A stretch of 64,000 nt of DNA, taken from the NCBI GenBank assembly GCA_018296165.2, contig JACKQL020000021.1:248001-312000 (forward strand), read 5' to 3'. The translations under genes were made by a program, and so were the position numbers. The DNA is from Termitomyces sp. T153. Taxonomy: Eukaryota > Basidiomycota > Agaricomycetes > Agaricales > Lyophyllaceae. Of the stretch, positions 22,654 through 33,358 are shown piece by piece. Below the pieces are notes generated by a model, which saw nothing but the letters and a program-made list of their open reading frames with translations, made no database searches and was not told where the DNA came from. Position 1 is the stretch's first letter, and the number at the start of each line of letters is the position of its first letter.

Positions 22654-24114
22654 TTACATTTGTAAACCATTTAGGATTTCTTGATAGACAATATTTGCAG
22701 TCTTTCTTGATGTGTTTTCTGGGTCCAAAATGACTTTGATATGATCTCCTGATGTTCACTGAGAAAGTGCAACATAAAGTTGGCCATGTGCAAAAACTCC
22801 TGATTGAATGTCCAATTCAACATGCTTAGCTGATTGACCCTGAGACTTGTTGATTGTCATAGCAAAGGCCAATTCAACTGGGAATTGTCTTCTGTGCAAT
22901 GGAATTGGTAAATCCTCTTCAGAGACATTCATGTTGATTCTTGAAATGAAAACAATTTATCCTGCAAACTTGGCATCCTTACTGATGATCTGACATCTGA
23001 GAACTCTAGTGCTGATGTGGGTGACAATCATTCTTGTCCAATTGCAAAGTCCTTTAGTAGTATCATGATTCCTGAGCAGCATGACAGGAACACCAATCTT
23101 CAGAGCCAATTTAGCCAAAGGCAAACTGCTGGCTCTGAGAGAGTTAAGGTATTCCATTGTATACAATCCAAGGCCATTAGGATTCCCATCATCAAATATA
23201 ATAGAGTCTGCACTCTGCAAGATTTTCTCTTCTCCTGGACATCTCTGCAGAACTTCTGAGTTGATATCCTCTATGTCAGAGTTCTTGCCAGAAAGAATGG
23301 TAGAGTCCATGTAAAATTGATTATCCTGATGGCAATCAATATGAGGATATGTGGAAGAGATCAATCCACAGATCATAATTTCTAGAAGTTGTACTGTTTC
23401 TACAGGCCCAAGATTTTTTGCAGCACCAACCACCAATAACCAAGCTGCATGAGCAATGCTATCAGGAGTCTGATCCAGTCTCATATTTGAATGAAGTAGT
23501 GGACTTGAATCTGATACCAAAGTCTTCCTCTTTTGAGTGAAGCAGCAATCATCTGCTGCCTCAGTCCTTGTTGGATAACTGGGAGAGTTTGCTGAAAATC
23601 TCCTTCAAACACCACAGTGACACCACCAAAAAGAACATCCTTTTTCAGGATGTCTCTGAACCCTTGATCCACAGAGTCAATGGCATTGTTGTATTGCATT
23701 AGGACTTCATCTCAGATGACATCTTTGGTCTGGAGTAAGAGTTGAGACAATTGAGTCCCTTGCTTGTTATTGGCAATGGATGTATCCAGAGCAGGAATTT
23801 TGAATGTGCAGTTTTACCACCCTCCAGCAATAAGCAGCAATTCCAGATGATGCTACACATAATGCTACATCTCCATTGGACTAAATGGCAGAGGCCAAAG
23901 TGTTGCAAACAAATGTTTTGCCACATCCACCTGCACTGTGAATGAATATCATCTTGCCCAGATTGTTCTCCACAGAGTCCATAACTTTGTTGAAGGCCCC
24001 TAGTTGTTCATTATTAAACCTGGACTTGTTTTCATCCACTCTTCTTTTCAACTCCTCAACATGATAATCAATTTCTTCTTGCCAAAGTCTATTCCCTAAC
24101 ACTGGATCAGTATT
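22654..24114 (-). pseudogene. Helitron PIF1-like helicase domain, broken
   Basis: Reading leftward from 24,114: LWQEEIDYHVEEL, a QLGAFNKVMDSV stretch, Walker A AGGCGKTFVCNT (24,102-23,881), AALLLEGGKTAHSKF, VVFEGDFQQTLPVI (Walker B region), NMRLDQTPD, GEEKILQSADSI, LKIGVPVMLLRNHD (23,520-22,957), and a C-terminus PVELAFAMTINKSQGQSAKHVELD and LYVALSQ ending at a stop near 22,654. This is the typical domain order of Helitron helicases, which unwind the donor strand during rolling-circle transposition. At least four frame changes or stops. The Rep half is missing upstream, where the sequence changes at about 24,190. Confidence 0.9.
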
Positions 24115-24712
24115 AATGTCAACTCTTCATACAATGATCAACTCACTTGGAATCACATTTTGTGGTCTGAATCATAGAGATTGCAAACCAACAGACATGG
24201 ACATTAGTGTATATTCATGAGGATGGAGAGATTTCAGACAAGGAGCTTATATTCACTGTATATGGTGTAATTATGGACAAATATTTACTCCCTCTTAAAA
24301 AGGACATGTGTATGAGGTCAGTTAAGACAGTTAAATGTCAGATACAAAGAGCTAACTTACAAGGTCAGCAATTACAAATGCATAAAATACATAAAACAAT
24401 CAGTCAAGCTCAATGGACCAAGGACTCAACATTTTGAAGATGCAATAAAGAGTGCTGGGTTGATATGAAACTATTTTGAATGCAAGTTTGCCAAAGGCCA
24501 ACTCAGCACAGTATTCCAGAGCAAAATTACATAAAGATGGCAAGCAAACATAGGTAAATCTCATATAACTGAAAAAAAAACAAGATTAAATAAATGTATG
24601 TTCCAGGTATGAATTATGCAAACTAGAAAGATTTAGAATAGGAGACGTAGTAGCCATGCAACTATTGTTCCAGGTCATCAATCAGAGCAGAGGAAAACTG
24701 AAAATGCTGCTA
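24115..24712. other. CpG-poor spacer, no gene
   Basis: A/T-rich. The plus-strand frame at 24,207-24,437 has low-complexity Lys/Gln content and no homology I recognise. The left part may be residual Helitron sequence. Confidence 0.4.
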
Positions 24713-24717
24713 GTATT

Positions 24718-25806
24718 TGTCATGACCCACTCCCAGACCTCTGGACCCCTTCCCAAGCAACCCCACTGCCTCAGAGTCCCCACCAACACCCCCTCAACTC
24801 ACCCTATCCTTTGTTCACCCATGGCACCTGTCCTGGCTAACTTTGACACTTCCCCAGCAAACCCTGATAGCCCCCCAGCAAATCCTGTCATGTTCCCATT
24901 CCCTTACAAGCCCCCAGCTATCTCCAATGCTTCCCAGGATTTCTGGCACATGCTGCAGACCCCCACTAATGTGTCACCACAGCCTTCCCAACCACTTCAG
25001 AACATCCCATTGACTCCAGTGCAGCCCATGCTTCCTCCAGTTTCCTCAGTTCTAATCAGTATATCACTGCAGTCTGCCAACTGATCAGAACCAACACCTG
25101 TTGACCTTGCATGGCTCTGGCAAGCCCCACTGCCAGACCCACTACCCCTGGAGGAGCTCCAGTAGTCAGTATATAAGCCATATAGTAATATCTGCTACAG
25201 TAGTCTTGATATTGCTGATACTTCTCTTTTATGTTTGTATTTGTTACATTTCCCAGCTTTGTCTCTATTTCTGTCTCTAGTCTTGCATCTCATTCAATCC
25301 TTTTTGTTCTCATTTCTGTCCCATCTTGACTCTGTCTTGCCTTGTCTGCTTCAGTTTCTTTTATTGTTGCCTGAATTCCTTTCAACTCCAACTCCATTAC
25401 AAACTCTATGCATATCTCTGTTCATATAATTATAACCCCATACATTCATAACTAACTCTGGACCTTGCCCTACACTTGGCCTCAGAATCCATCAACACTG
25501 ATTGATCCCCCATCAATCCCTGGTTCTGCTCTCATCACTCATGTGACCCCTGCTTGCCCCACACTCTCATTACTTGCCTCCAGACTTGTACCTGGGCATC
25601 CTCCAAGCCCAACCCTTATTTGTACCTTGTCTTAGACTTCCCTGGACCACTCCAGACTTGCTTGGACTGGTCCCTCTAGCTTACCATCACAAGTATCTAA
25701 AGTCTGGACATTTCCAGAATGCTGGGTTATAAGTGCAGGACATCACATCTGCCTAGTAAGGGCTCAACCAGTTAAGCTGAGCCCCCATGGCCAGCAGAAC
25801 CTGACA
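24718..25806 (+). mobile_element. Solo LTR, gypsy family 1 (1,089 bp)
   Basis: Starts TGTCATGACCCACTCC and ends GCAGAACCTGACA. Exact target duplication GTATT at 24,713-24,717 and 25,807-25,811. TATA box 'gtatataag' near 25,170, followed by the initiator-like 'tagtcttgatattgc'. The terminal CpG of the young copy (TGTCACGACC at 30,023) is TpG here. CpG-depleted throughout. Confidence 0.95.
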
Positions 25807-25811
25807 GTATT

Positions 25812-26159
25812 CAGGTCCATTACACTCATTGACAAGAGCTTCAGATCAGTAAGCACATGTCAACAGAAAGAAAATGTATGGAACCAACCCAGTGTTTTTG
25901 TTAAGTATTCAATCTCAAATAATGGAAAGTTAACATGTTTTAAAATTACCTTCATAAATTTAACTTGTTGTAATGAACATGGACACATTACAAAGCTGTA
26001 CTGAGAGAAATACAAAATAGATATTGTCTGTACTCTAGTCCAAATAGAACCACCACAATCAAGAATGGAAAGAAAACAAAAATAAAAGAATAGTATAGAA
26101 TAACATACCAAATAATAAGGAAAAAAGGTAACAAAAGGAGCTCACATGTTGTTTCCATT
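25812..26159. other. A/T-rich spacer, no gene
   Basis: No coding, repeat or RNA signal that I can support. Confidence 0.4.
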
Positions 26160-26885
26160 AATTAGCTGGTGGTAATAGCTGGAATGAGCAAGAATTGAGG
26201 ACAAGGAATAGCCAGAAGGAGCAAAAATGGAGGGACAAGGAATAGCTGGCAGTAATAGTTAGAAGGAGTAAAAATTGAGGACAAGATATAGTTGATGGTA
26301 ATAGCCAGAAGGGAGCAGAAATTGATGACAAGAAGGAATAGTTAGGAATAGCCAGTGGTAATAGCCAGAAGGAGTAAGAATTGAGGACAAGAATTGAGGA
26401 CAAGGAATAGCCAGAAGGAGCAAAAATGGAGGGACAAGGAATAACTGGCAGTAATAGTCAGAAGGAGTAAAAATTGAGGACAAGAAGGAATAGCCATGAA
26501 TAGCCAGTGGTAATAGCTAGAAGGAGTAAAAATTGAGGATAAGAAATAGCCAGTGGTAATAGTCACAAGGGAGCAAAAATTGAGGACAAGGAATAGCTGG
26601 TGGTAACAGCCAGAAGGGAGCAAAAATTGAGGACAAGGATAGCTAGGAATAGCTGGTGTACTAGCTGGAAGGAGTGAAAATTAAGGAAAAGGAGTAACTG
26701 GTGGTAATAGCCGGAAGGGAGCAAAAATTGAAAACAAGAAAAGGATATACTTGGTCAGACCAGATCATGTGCCTAAGGGAGCAAAATTCAAGGACAAGGA
26801 TACCCAGCAAGAGTAGTCAAATTCATGTGGCATTTATTTTTATAATTATAATAGCCAGTGTAATAGCTAGAGGGAAGCAAGAATT
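26160..26885. repeat. Irregular minisatellite (AATAGCCAGAAGG / CAAAAATTGAGGACAAGG)
   Basis: The phrases 'aatagccagaagg', 'gagcaaaaattgagg', 'acaaggaatag' and 'gtggtaatag' recur about fifteen times over 720 bp with unit lengths of roughly 30-75 bp. Reverse-strand frames across it are repeat artefacts. Confidence 0.9.
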
Positions 26886-26925
26886 CAGGACAAGGAAAGG
26901 ATACCTGATCAGATCTGAAGACTTC

Positions 26926-27090
26926 TGAGGTGGTGAATTTCATTACAAAGGAAGGACCTTGTTGCCCAATGAACTTTCTCCTTGTAAAGTCATTATCAAG
27001 ATACTGTTTGGCCACAAACCAAAAATTTATGCCCAAGAAGTGAAAATCTATCAACTATCTTTGCAACAAGTCCCTCAATGGCAATGGGGC
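26926..27090 (+). pseudogene. Duplicated fragment of the kinase-like gene (from 10,042-10,230)
   Basis: It matches the first exon of the gene at 9,894 over about 150 bp: gaggtggtgaattt-cattacaaagg, 'aaggaccttgttgccca', then 'gtcat..aagatactgtttgg'. Differences include loss of CpG sites (ttcgagg to ttctgagg, caacgaa to caatgaa, ctcgtgaa to cttgtaaa) and a roughly 20-bp deletion before 'gaaaatctatca'. Ends at a stop in 'ggttaagaaatgg'. Non-functional. Confidence 0.85.
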
Positions 27091-27599
27091 TCTAAGAATC
27101 CTCTGAAAGGTTAAGAAATGGAAGGTCCATGGGCTGTAGTACAGTGGTGATGGTGATGTTGTAGAAGTCACAGTCAAACAAGAAAAGTTTTTCTTATTGA
27201 TAAACATAAGTTATTAATTAACTTGACAAATATCTATAATATATTGGACAACTCCTGGGAAGGTGGCTGTGCACCTACAGTGGCTCAAAAAACTGTCCCA
27301 ATGTTTTATACTTTTTGGAAGATGACATTGGCATGAAGGATTGGAAGTATTTAAGTTTCTGGTTATATCAGCTAAAATACTATGGCATCATAGCTACAAA
27401 TTGTATTTCATTTTATGTAATTCAAATCAAAACTGATGGAGTAATGGCCATTTTAAAATATTCACTCATTGGAACATTTTTTTGAGCATCTCTAATTTTG
27501 CAGATTTATCCCTATTTTAGTCAGAAATAAAGAGTAAGTTGCATGTGGGAATATCAGAAGAGTCATGTGACCATGTTTGGCTATATTTGGGAGTGATTC

Positions 27600-29720
27600 A
27601 AGTTGGTTGAACCATGTCTTGATCTTCAACCACCATCATAAAAGCTACTTCTCCTGCACAATGCTCTACTGTTGCTTCTCTCCTTGCTCAAGGGTATTCT
27701 CTGCATCAGATTGAGGCTGAAACTGGTCCAGGGAAGTCTACTATTGGAAGGATTGGTAGAGAGTTGGAGGTGGACAAGGAAAACCATCCTGGAGGCCATC
27801 CAGCTGAGCTTACTCCATGTGATAAACAGGCTATTGTTTGACAAATCTCAACTGGGAGACTTAATACAGCTGTTCAGGCCACCAATTTTATCAACAACAT
27901 CATTTCCAACCCTGTCTCTCCTCAGACTGTCCAGAATGTGTTGAAGGAGGAGGAGTATTGGTCTGCTACAAAGAGAAAAGTTCCTATGCTCAAAGCTAGA
28001 CATTGGCAACTATGACTTAAATGGGCTCAATGTCAGGTTCCACTGACCACAGCAGCTCAGCTTGACTGGGTGAGTCCTTACTAGGCAGATTCAATGTCCT
28101 GCACTTATAACTAGCACTCTAGAGAGGTCCAGACTTCAGATACTTGCAAGGGTAAGCTAAGGAGAGCAGCCCAAGCAAGTCCAGAGTGGTCCAGGGAAGT
28201 CTGAGACAAGGAGGGTTGGGCTTCAAGGATAAGCTAAGGAGAGCAGTCCAAGCAAGTCCAGGGTGGTCCAGGGAAGTCTGAGAGAAGGATGGTTGGGCTT
28301 GGGGAAGACTCAGGTACAAGTCCAGAGGCAAGTATTGAGTATGTGGGGCAAGCAAAGGCCATGCAAGTGATGGGAGTGGGGCCAGAGATTGATGGGGAAT
28401 CAGTTGATGTTGATGGGTTCTGGGGCCAAGCATAGGGTGAGGTCCAGAGTTAATTAAATGTTTTAGAGTTGTAAATGTATGATCAGAGTTGGTAACAGAG
28501 TTAAAGTTGAAAGGAACTTAGGCAACAATAAAGGAAACCAAGTCAGACAAGACAAGAATGAATAGATTGAGACAATGATATGAGATGGTAATGAAATGAT
28601 AGACAGAAACAGAGACAAGACTGGGAAACATAACAGACACAGAAAGTAAACAGACTAGTAATGGCAATATCAGACTAGTGTAATGGATGCTACTCTACAA
28701 CTTATATACTAGCTACTGGAACTCCTCTGGGGACTATGGGTCTGATGGCAGGGATATACTGATGAGAACTGATGGGGGTGCAGGCTGCACTGTGGTCAAT
28801 GGAATATTCTGCAGTGGTTGGATAAGCTATGGTAACACAATAGCAGGGGTCTGTGGTGAGTGCCAGAGTTCCTAAGAAGCATCAGAGATAGCTGAGAGTT
28901 TGGAAGGAAATGAGAACATAGCAGGGTTTGCCAGGGGGCCATTGGGGTTTGCCAAGAAAGCATCAGGGTTAGCTGGGGTGGGTGCCATGGGTGGGCAAAG
29001 GTTGGGTGAGTTGAGATGGTGTTGGTGAGGACTCCAGAGAAGCAAGTTGCTTGGGAAGAGGCCCAGAAGTCTGGGAGTGGGTTGTGACACTCAAGAGCAT
29101 CAGAACTGGACTGTGGAGGACTGGAAAAGAGTGTTGTGGACAGATGAGACAAAGATTAACAGGATTGGGTCAGATGGAAAGCAGTATGTGTGGAAGCTAT
29201 AAGAAAAGGCATTTCAAACCAAACCACTACATCTACTGTAAAACATGGAGGAAGGAATAATCTCATGGTCTGGAGCTGTATAGGTTGGAATGGAGTAGGA
29301 AAGCTGGTAGAGGTGGTAGGGATCATGAATGCAGAGCAGTATTGTGAAATTTTGGTTGATGGAGCAAAGGAGAGCTTTAAAAAGTTGGAGATGGAAGAGG
29401 GTTCCTGCTACTTTTGACAGAACAATGACCACAAACACAACTCCAAGAGGGCTAACAAGTGGTTTGAAGACAACAACTTTGATGTTCTCTGGTGGCCAGC
29501 CCAATCCCCTGATCTTGATCCTATTTAACACCTCTGGGAGTACCTCAAGAAGCAGCTTAGGCAGTATGAAACACCTCCCAATAGTGTCCATGAATTGTGG
29601 GAGAGGGGTGCAAAGGAGTGGGATGGAATACCACCAGAGGTATGCCAAAGACTGATAGAAAGCATGCCTAGAAGGATTCAAGCAGTTATTAAGGCAAATG
29701 GAAGACATACAAAGTACTAA
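27600..29720 (+). pseudogene. Tc1-like DDE transposase, interrupted and inactivated
   Basis: N-terminal helix-turn-helix part: SPAQCSTVASLLAQGYSLHQIEAET...STIGRI (27,650-27,760), then VSPQTVQNVLKEEEYWSATKRK (27,915-27,985). After the solo LTR (28,031-29,089) the catalytic part follows: NWTVEDWKRVLWTDETKINRIGSDG with the first Asp (29,100-29,180) and WPAQSPDLDPI-HLWEYLKKQL (29,497-29,560). The codon after DPI, which normally encodes the third catalytic Glu, is a TAA stop. Further stops lie in between. Non-functional. Confidence 0.9.
28031..29089 (-). mobile_element. Solo LTR, gypsy family 1 (1,059 bp), inside the Tc1 transposase
   Basis: Starts TGTCAGGTTCC and ends GGGTTGTGACA. Exact duplication CTCAA at 28,026-28,030 and 29,090-29,094. 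The terminal CpG of the family reads CpA on the element strand here. A plus-strand frame across it is a shadow. Confidence 0.95.
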
Positions 29721-30022
29721 ATGCCAAAATTAGAGATGCTCAAAAAACTGTCCCAATGAGTGAATATTTTAAAATGGCTATTACTCCATCAGTTTTGATT
29801 TGAATTGTATAAACTAAAATGCAGTTTGTAGCTATGATGCCATAGTATTTTACATGATTTAACCAGAATTTTAAATACTTCCAATTGTTCATGCCAATGT
29901 CATCTTTCAAAAAGTATACAACATTGGGACAGTTTTTTGAGCCACTGTATTATATGTGATGACTTTTGGTTTGTGCTGACTAAATTTGTCTGTGCTGACA
30001 AATGCTGACAAAAATCTACATC

Positions 30023-31172
30023 TGTCACGACCCATCCCCCGAAACCCCGCACATCGTCTATCAACCCCCCGAACCCCCAAAAAACCCCCAACACTCCGCT
30101 GAACTTCCGCCCATGCCCCATGCCTATTTCGGCTAACTCTGACGCCTCCCTGGCTAACTCTGATGGCCCCCTGGCCAACTTTGGTGCCTTCCCCACAGCC
30201 ACTGACACTTACCCTGGGTCTCCCAAACTCCGAAAACCACCCCCGCTGTTCCCAATCTTTGCCACCCATCATCAACTCAACACCCTGGTTCCTCCGACTT
30301 ATTCCGGAGTATCATGACAACCTTGGGGCGACCCGCATTCCCCAATGATCCCATCAACATATCAGCATGGCCCAATCCTCAATCACAACTGACACCTGCC
30401 CACTCTGTTGAGCTCCGCCAAGCCCCGCCGCCGCAGCCGACGTACCCTGAAGTTCTCCAGTAGTCAGTATATAAGTCATCGAGTAGCTCTTCGTACTCTA
30501 GTCTTGATATTGCCTAACGTTACCTATGGTCTGATTGTTTCCTTTCCGTGTTTTGTGTCTCGTGTTTTGTGTCTCATTCTCCTTACTCTCAGTCTCCCGG
30601 TCTTATCTCAGTCTCCCAGTCTTGTCTCGTCTTCATTTCGTTATCGTTCTTGTTATTGTTTCGTATCTCCACTCGAATCTACTCTTGTTCCATATCGACT
30701 CCATTCCATTTCATCTGACGCTGTCTCAGTGACTCCATCTGACCATTGTGCCCAAGTCCTCATCAACCTAAACAACCTCACAAACTCCGCAATTACGATC
30801 ACGAACCCTGACACTCCTTCGCCAGGTCCGAACCTTGCTCTTCGCTTAGTCCCAGACTCCATCAACCCAAAATAATCTCCCATCAAACCCCGGCTCCACT
30901 CCCATTGATCACACAGCTGCCTATTCCTTCGCTTCCGCGTGTCTCCCATACGGTCTTCTGCCTGAACCCCGCCAAGACCGTCTCGTTTCCTTGCAATCCA
31001 ACTTCTCCAGACCTCCTCAGATCTGTCTGGATCACATCCCACTGACCATCCGCACAAACCATCAGTGCCCGGAACATTTTCGAGTGTTTGGTTACCAGTG
31101 CAAGGGGATCACGCCTGCCTAGTAAGGACTCGCCCAGTGCAGCTGAGCCCCCGAGGTCAGCGGAACCTGACA
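30023..31172 (+). mobile_element. Solo LTR, gypsy family 1 (1,150 bp), CpG-rich young copy
   Basis: Starts TGTCACGACCCATCCCCC and ends GCGGAACCTGACA. Exact duplication ACATC at 30,018-30,022 and 31,173-31,177. TATA 'gtatataag' near 30,468. More than 20 CpG sites lie in the first 580 bp, against one CpG in the whole copy at 4,226-5,278. It is therefore the best guide to the ancestral LTR and the most recent insertion of this family here. Confidence 0.95.
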
Positions 31173-31177
31173 ACATC

Positions 31178-32960
31178 CTTTTATAGTAATAAAATCAGAC
31201 TTGGCTATTTTGCTGCTCTTCAGATGCATTTTTTACAAAAAGTAGACATCTTTGATAGATATGAACCATCCTTTGACTATGTATGATTTGATATTTCAGG
31301 AAATATTTAACTATTTTCAGCCTTACTTATGTGAAATGTACTGACTTTCAATGCACTTCCTCAAGGAACATGTCCCATACATGTATTCCTTATCAAAGAA
31401 AGTTCAGAACAATGAATTCATGATCAAAAATGGCCAGAGAAGTAGTATAAGATGTTTCTTTGACTCTTAAAAGCTTCTACTTATTCTTCAGAAAGGAGAA
31501 TAGTGGTGCTGTGTATATCCCTACTAGGCAACTATGGTTCCTGAAGGACTTTGAGAGGTTTTGACATACAGTATGTTTTGACTATAAATCTGACTTGACT
31601 TTGATTGCTGATAGCCTCTAACTTAGAGTTATGTGGTACTAATATTGAATTGTAAAATCAAACAAAGTGAGTTGACTCTTGAAAGCTTCTACTTATTCTT
31701 TAGAAAGGAGAATAGTTGCCCTGTGTATATCCCTAGGCAACCTATGGTTCCTCAAGGGCTTTGAGAGGTTATGACATACAGTATATTTGGACTATAAATC
31801 TGACCTTGAATTTGATTGCTGAGAGCCTCTAACTTGGAATGTGGAATTGTAAAATCCCTAATAAAAGAAAGTGAGGCTATATCTTGGACTGGAGTGCTGA
31901 TAGCTGTATGCTGGCTTTCTGATTTCAAGGTGTGTGTTCAGACTTGAAAGTGTGTATTCTTATAGTTTTACAGTAATCAGTTCTTATACCTTAGAGTCAA
32001 CATATTGCTGATCATCTCCAACTTTTCCTGCTCTCAATGGATATTTGACTACTTTATGACAGCCTCTAGAAAAGGATGGTGGGTTTATTTATTATTTATT
32101 ATGCTAATGGAACCATTGGTGAAGAGAGCTTTGAAGATTGCTTTGAGATGGAAAAAGCTTCAGAAGGCAGTATTAATATAGAATGTGTAAAGTTGATGGT
32201 CCTCTGTTAAGGGACTGGAATAGGAGGTTTCTTTCTCACTACTTAGGGTTTCTGATTTGAAGGTGTATGGTTTATGATCAGATGATTGTATGTCAGATAT
32301 ATTGAGTTGAAGGAAACAGATGAGTGATGTGTAATAAATCTTGGTTAGATAGAGTATTGGAAAGGGATTATTAAAGCATTGTCACCACTTCAATAAAGAA
32401 TCAAGTCAAAGGTCTGATTGCTAAGTATTAGTACTACTTAGTGATACCATAAATGAGATTGTAGATATCTCATTACTCAGGCTACTTTCCCTAATCTCTT
32501 TCTCTTTAGTGTATTTGAGTGTCCAAAAATTGTCCAACATGCTCTTCAAAGTGTATGAGTAATAAGGGGACAGAAGGCAGTGGAGACTTTGATTCATTAA
32601 TGATTCTAAATTTTCAAGTATATCAAAGATGATCTATTGAATGATAATCACTTGGAAGAGTTGGAATATTGAAAACCTAACCAAGTGAAGTGAGGTTTGG
32701 TCTGGATTTCAGCATTATGTTAAAAATAATAAAATACTTATAAAGGAAGGTTCATTTGACTGAGTGAAATATAATTGAAATCATAGTAAAGACTTACATT
32801 CACTGACATTGACAATGACAGGACTATCAACACATTAATTTCAAAAAGGAAGACCAAACTCAGCATAGTGAAAGAGATGAGTGGGGAAGCTCTATTAATA
32901 TGACAATCTTGATTACTTTATTGAGGAACTCTTATCATAACATGAAAGACCCAAGTGGAC
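31178..32960. other. A/T-rich DNA without a gene (includes a tandem duplication)
   Basis: No coding region supported over 1.8 kb. A direct duplication of about 210 bp begins at about 31,465 and 31,675 ('ctctt.aaagcttctacttattct...ggagaatag'). The rest looks like eroded Helitron filler. Confidence 0.45.
31462..31850. repeat. Tandem duplication, about 210 bp x 2
   Basis: Both units contain 'gaaaggagaatagt', 'tgtatatccct', 'ctatggttcct', 'ctttgagaggtt' and 'gactataaatctgac' in the same order. Confidence 0.85.
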
Positions 32961-32963
32961 AAA

Positions 32964-33150
32964 CTGAGGTTGAGTTAGGATCTTAGCATTGAGTTGGCAA
33001 AATACAAAGACTCAACAAAACATAGTGAGGTTGGGTCTGGATCTCAGCATTGAGTTGACAAAATACAAAGACTTAATGAAATGTAGTGAGGTTGGGTCTG
33101 GATCTCAACATTGAGTTGGCAAAATACAAAGACCTAACTGAACATAGTGA
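32964..33150. repeat. 61-bp minisatellite, about three units
   Basis: Unit 'gttgggtctggatctcagca' + 'ttgagttggcaaaatacaaagac' + about 18 bp ending 'atagtgag'. It is the reverse complement of the array at 21,880-22,375. A diverged single unit lies near 32,690. Confidence 0.9.
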
Positions 33151-33358
33151 GGTTGGGTCTGGGACTTGGCAAGAGCCACAGGCCCCTGCCAAAGGCATGG
33201 ACCATAGCTCATAATATATAATTTGGCAACCTCTGCATATGCACATATGGACAATGTTCTTTTTTGTTTGTATAGAGCCAGCTATACCAAAAATTATACA
33301 ACTCAACCTTTTGATAATTATGCATTACATGTCTACTTTGTGCACTTCATTGTACTCT

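Larger units (their letters stand above)
27278..29947 (+). mobile_element. Tc1/mariner element with about 223-bp TIRs
   Basis: Ends CAGTGGCTCAAAAAACTGTC and its inverse, flanked by TA at 27,276-27,277 and 29,948-29,949. The TIRs are 27,278-27,500 and about 29,725-29,947. Without the nested solo LTR and its duplication the element is about 1.6 kb, normal for Tc1. The terminal motif recurs, inverted, at the inner edge of each TIR (near 27,464-27,490 and 29,733-29,760), so each TIR looks like a small palindromic-ended element. Confidence 0.93.
27233..33200 (+). mobile_element. Putative plus-strand Helitron derivative carrying nested insertions
   Basis: The left end is TCTATAATATATTGGACAAC preceded by A, the A|TC context expected for a Helitron 5' end. 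It matches the 5' end of copy B (reverse complement of 57,756-57,776). The 5' sequence continues across the Tc1 insertion: GGCTGTGCACCTA, then TATTATATGTGATGAC at 29,948. The right side carries the family minisatellite (32,964-33,150) in the expected relative orientation, then a hairpin-prone 'ggcccctgccaaaggc'. No transposase gene is recognisable between 31,178 and 32,960, so it would be non-autonomous or eroded. The 3' CTRR end was not identified. Confidence 0.5.

Noticed and set aside
3235..24115. One large Helitron that captured the whole gene island at 9,560-21,870
   Set aside because: Both halves are on the minus strand, but the Rep part lies left of the helicase part, which is the wrong order for a minus-strand element. 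They are separate copies.
30653..31176. Minus-strand frames of 134 and 97 codons
   Set aside because: They lie wholly inside the CpG-rich solo LTR and have no support as genes.
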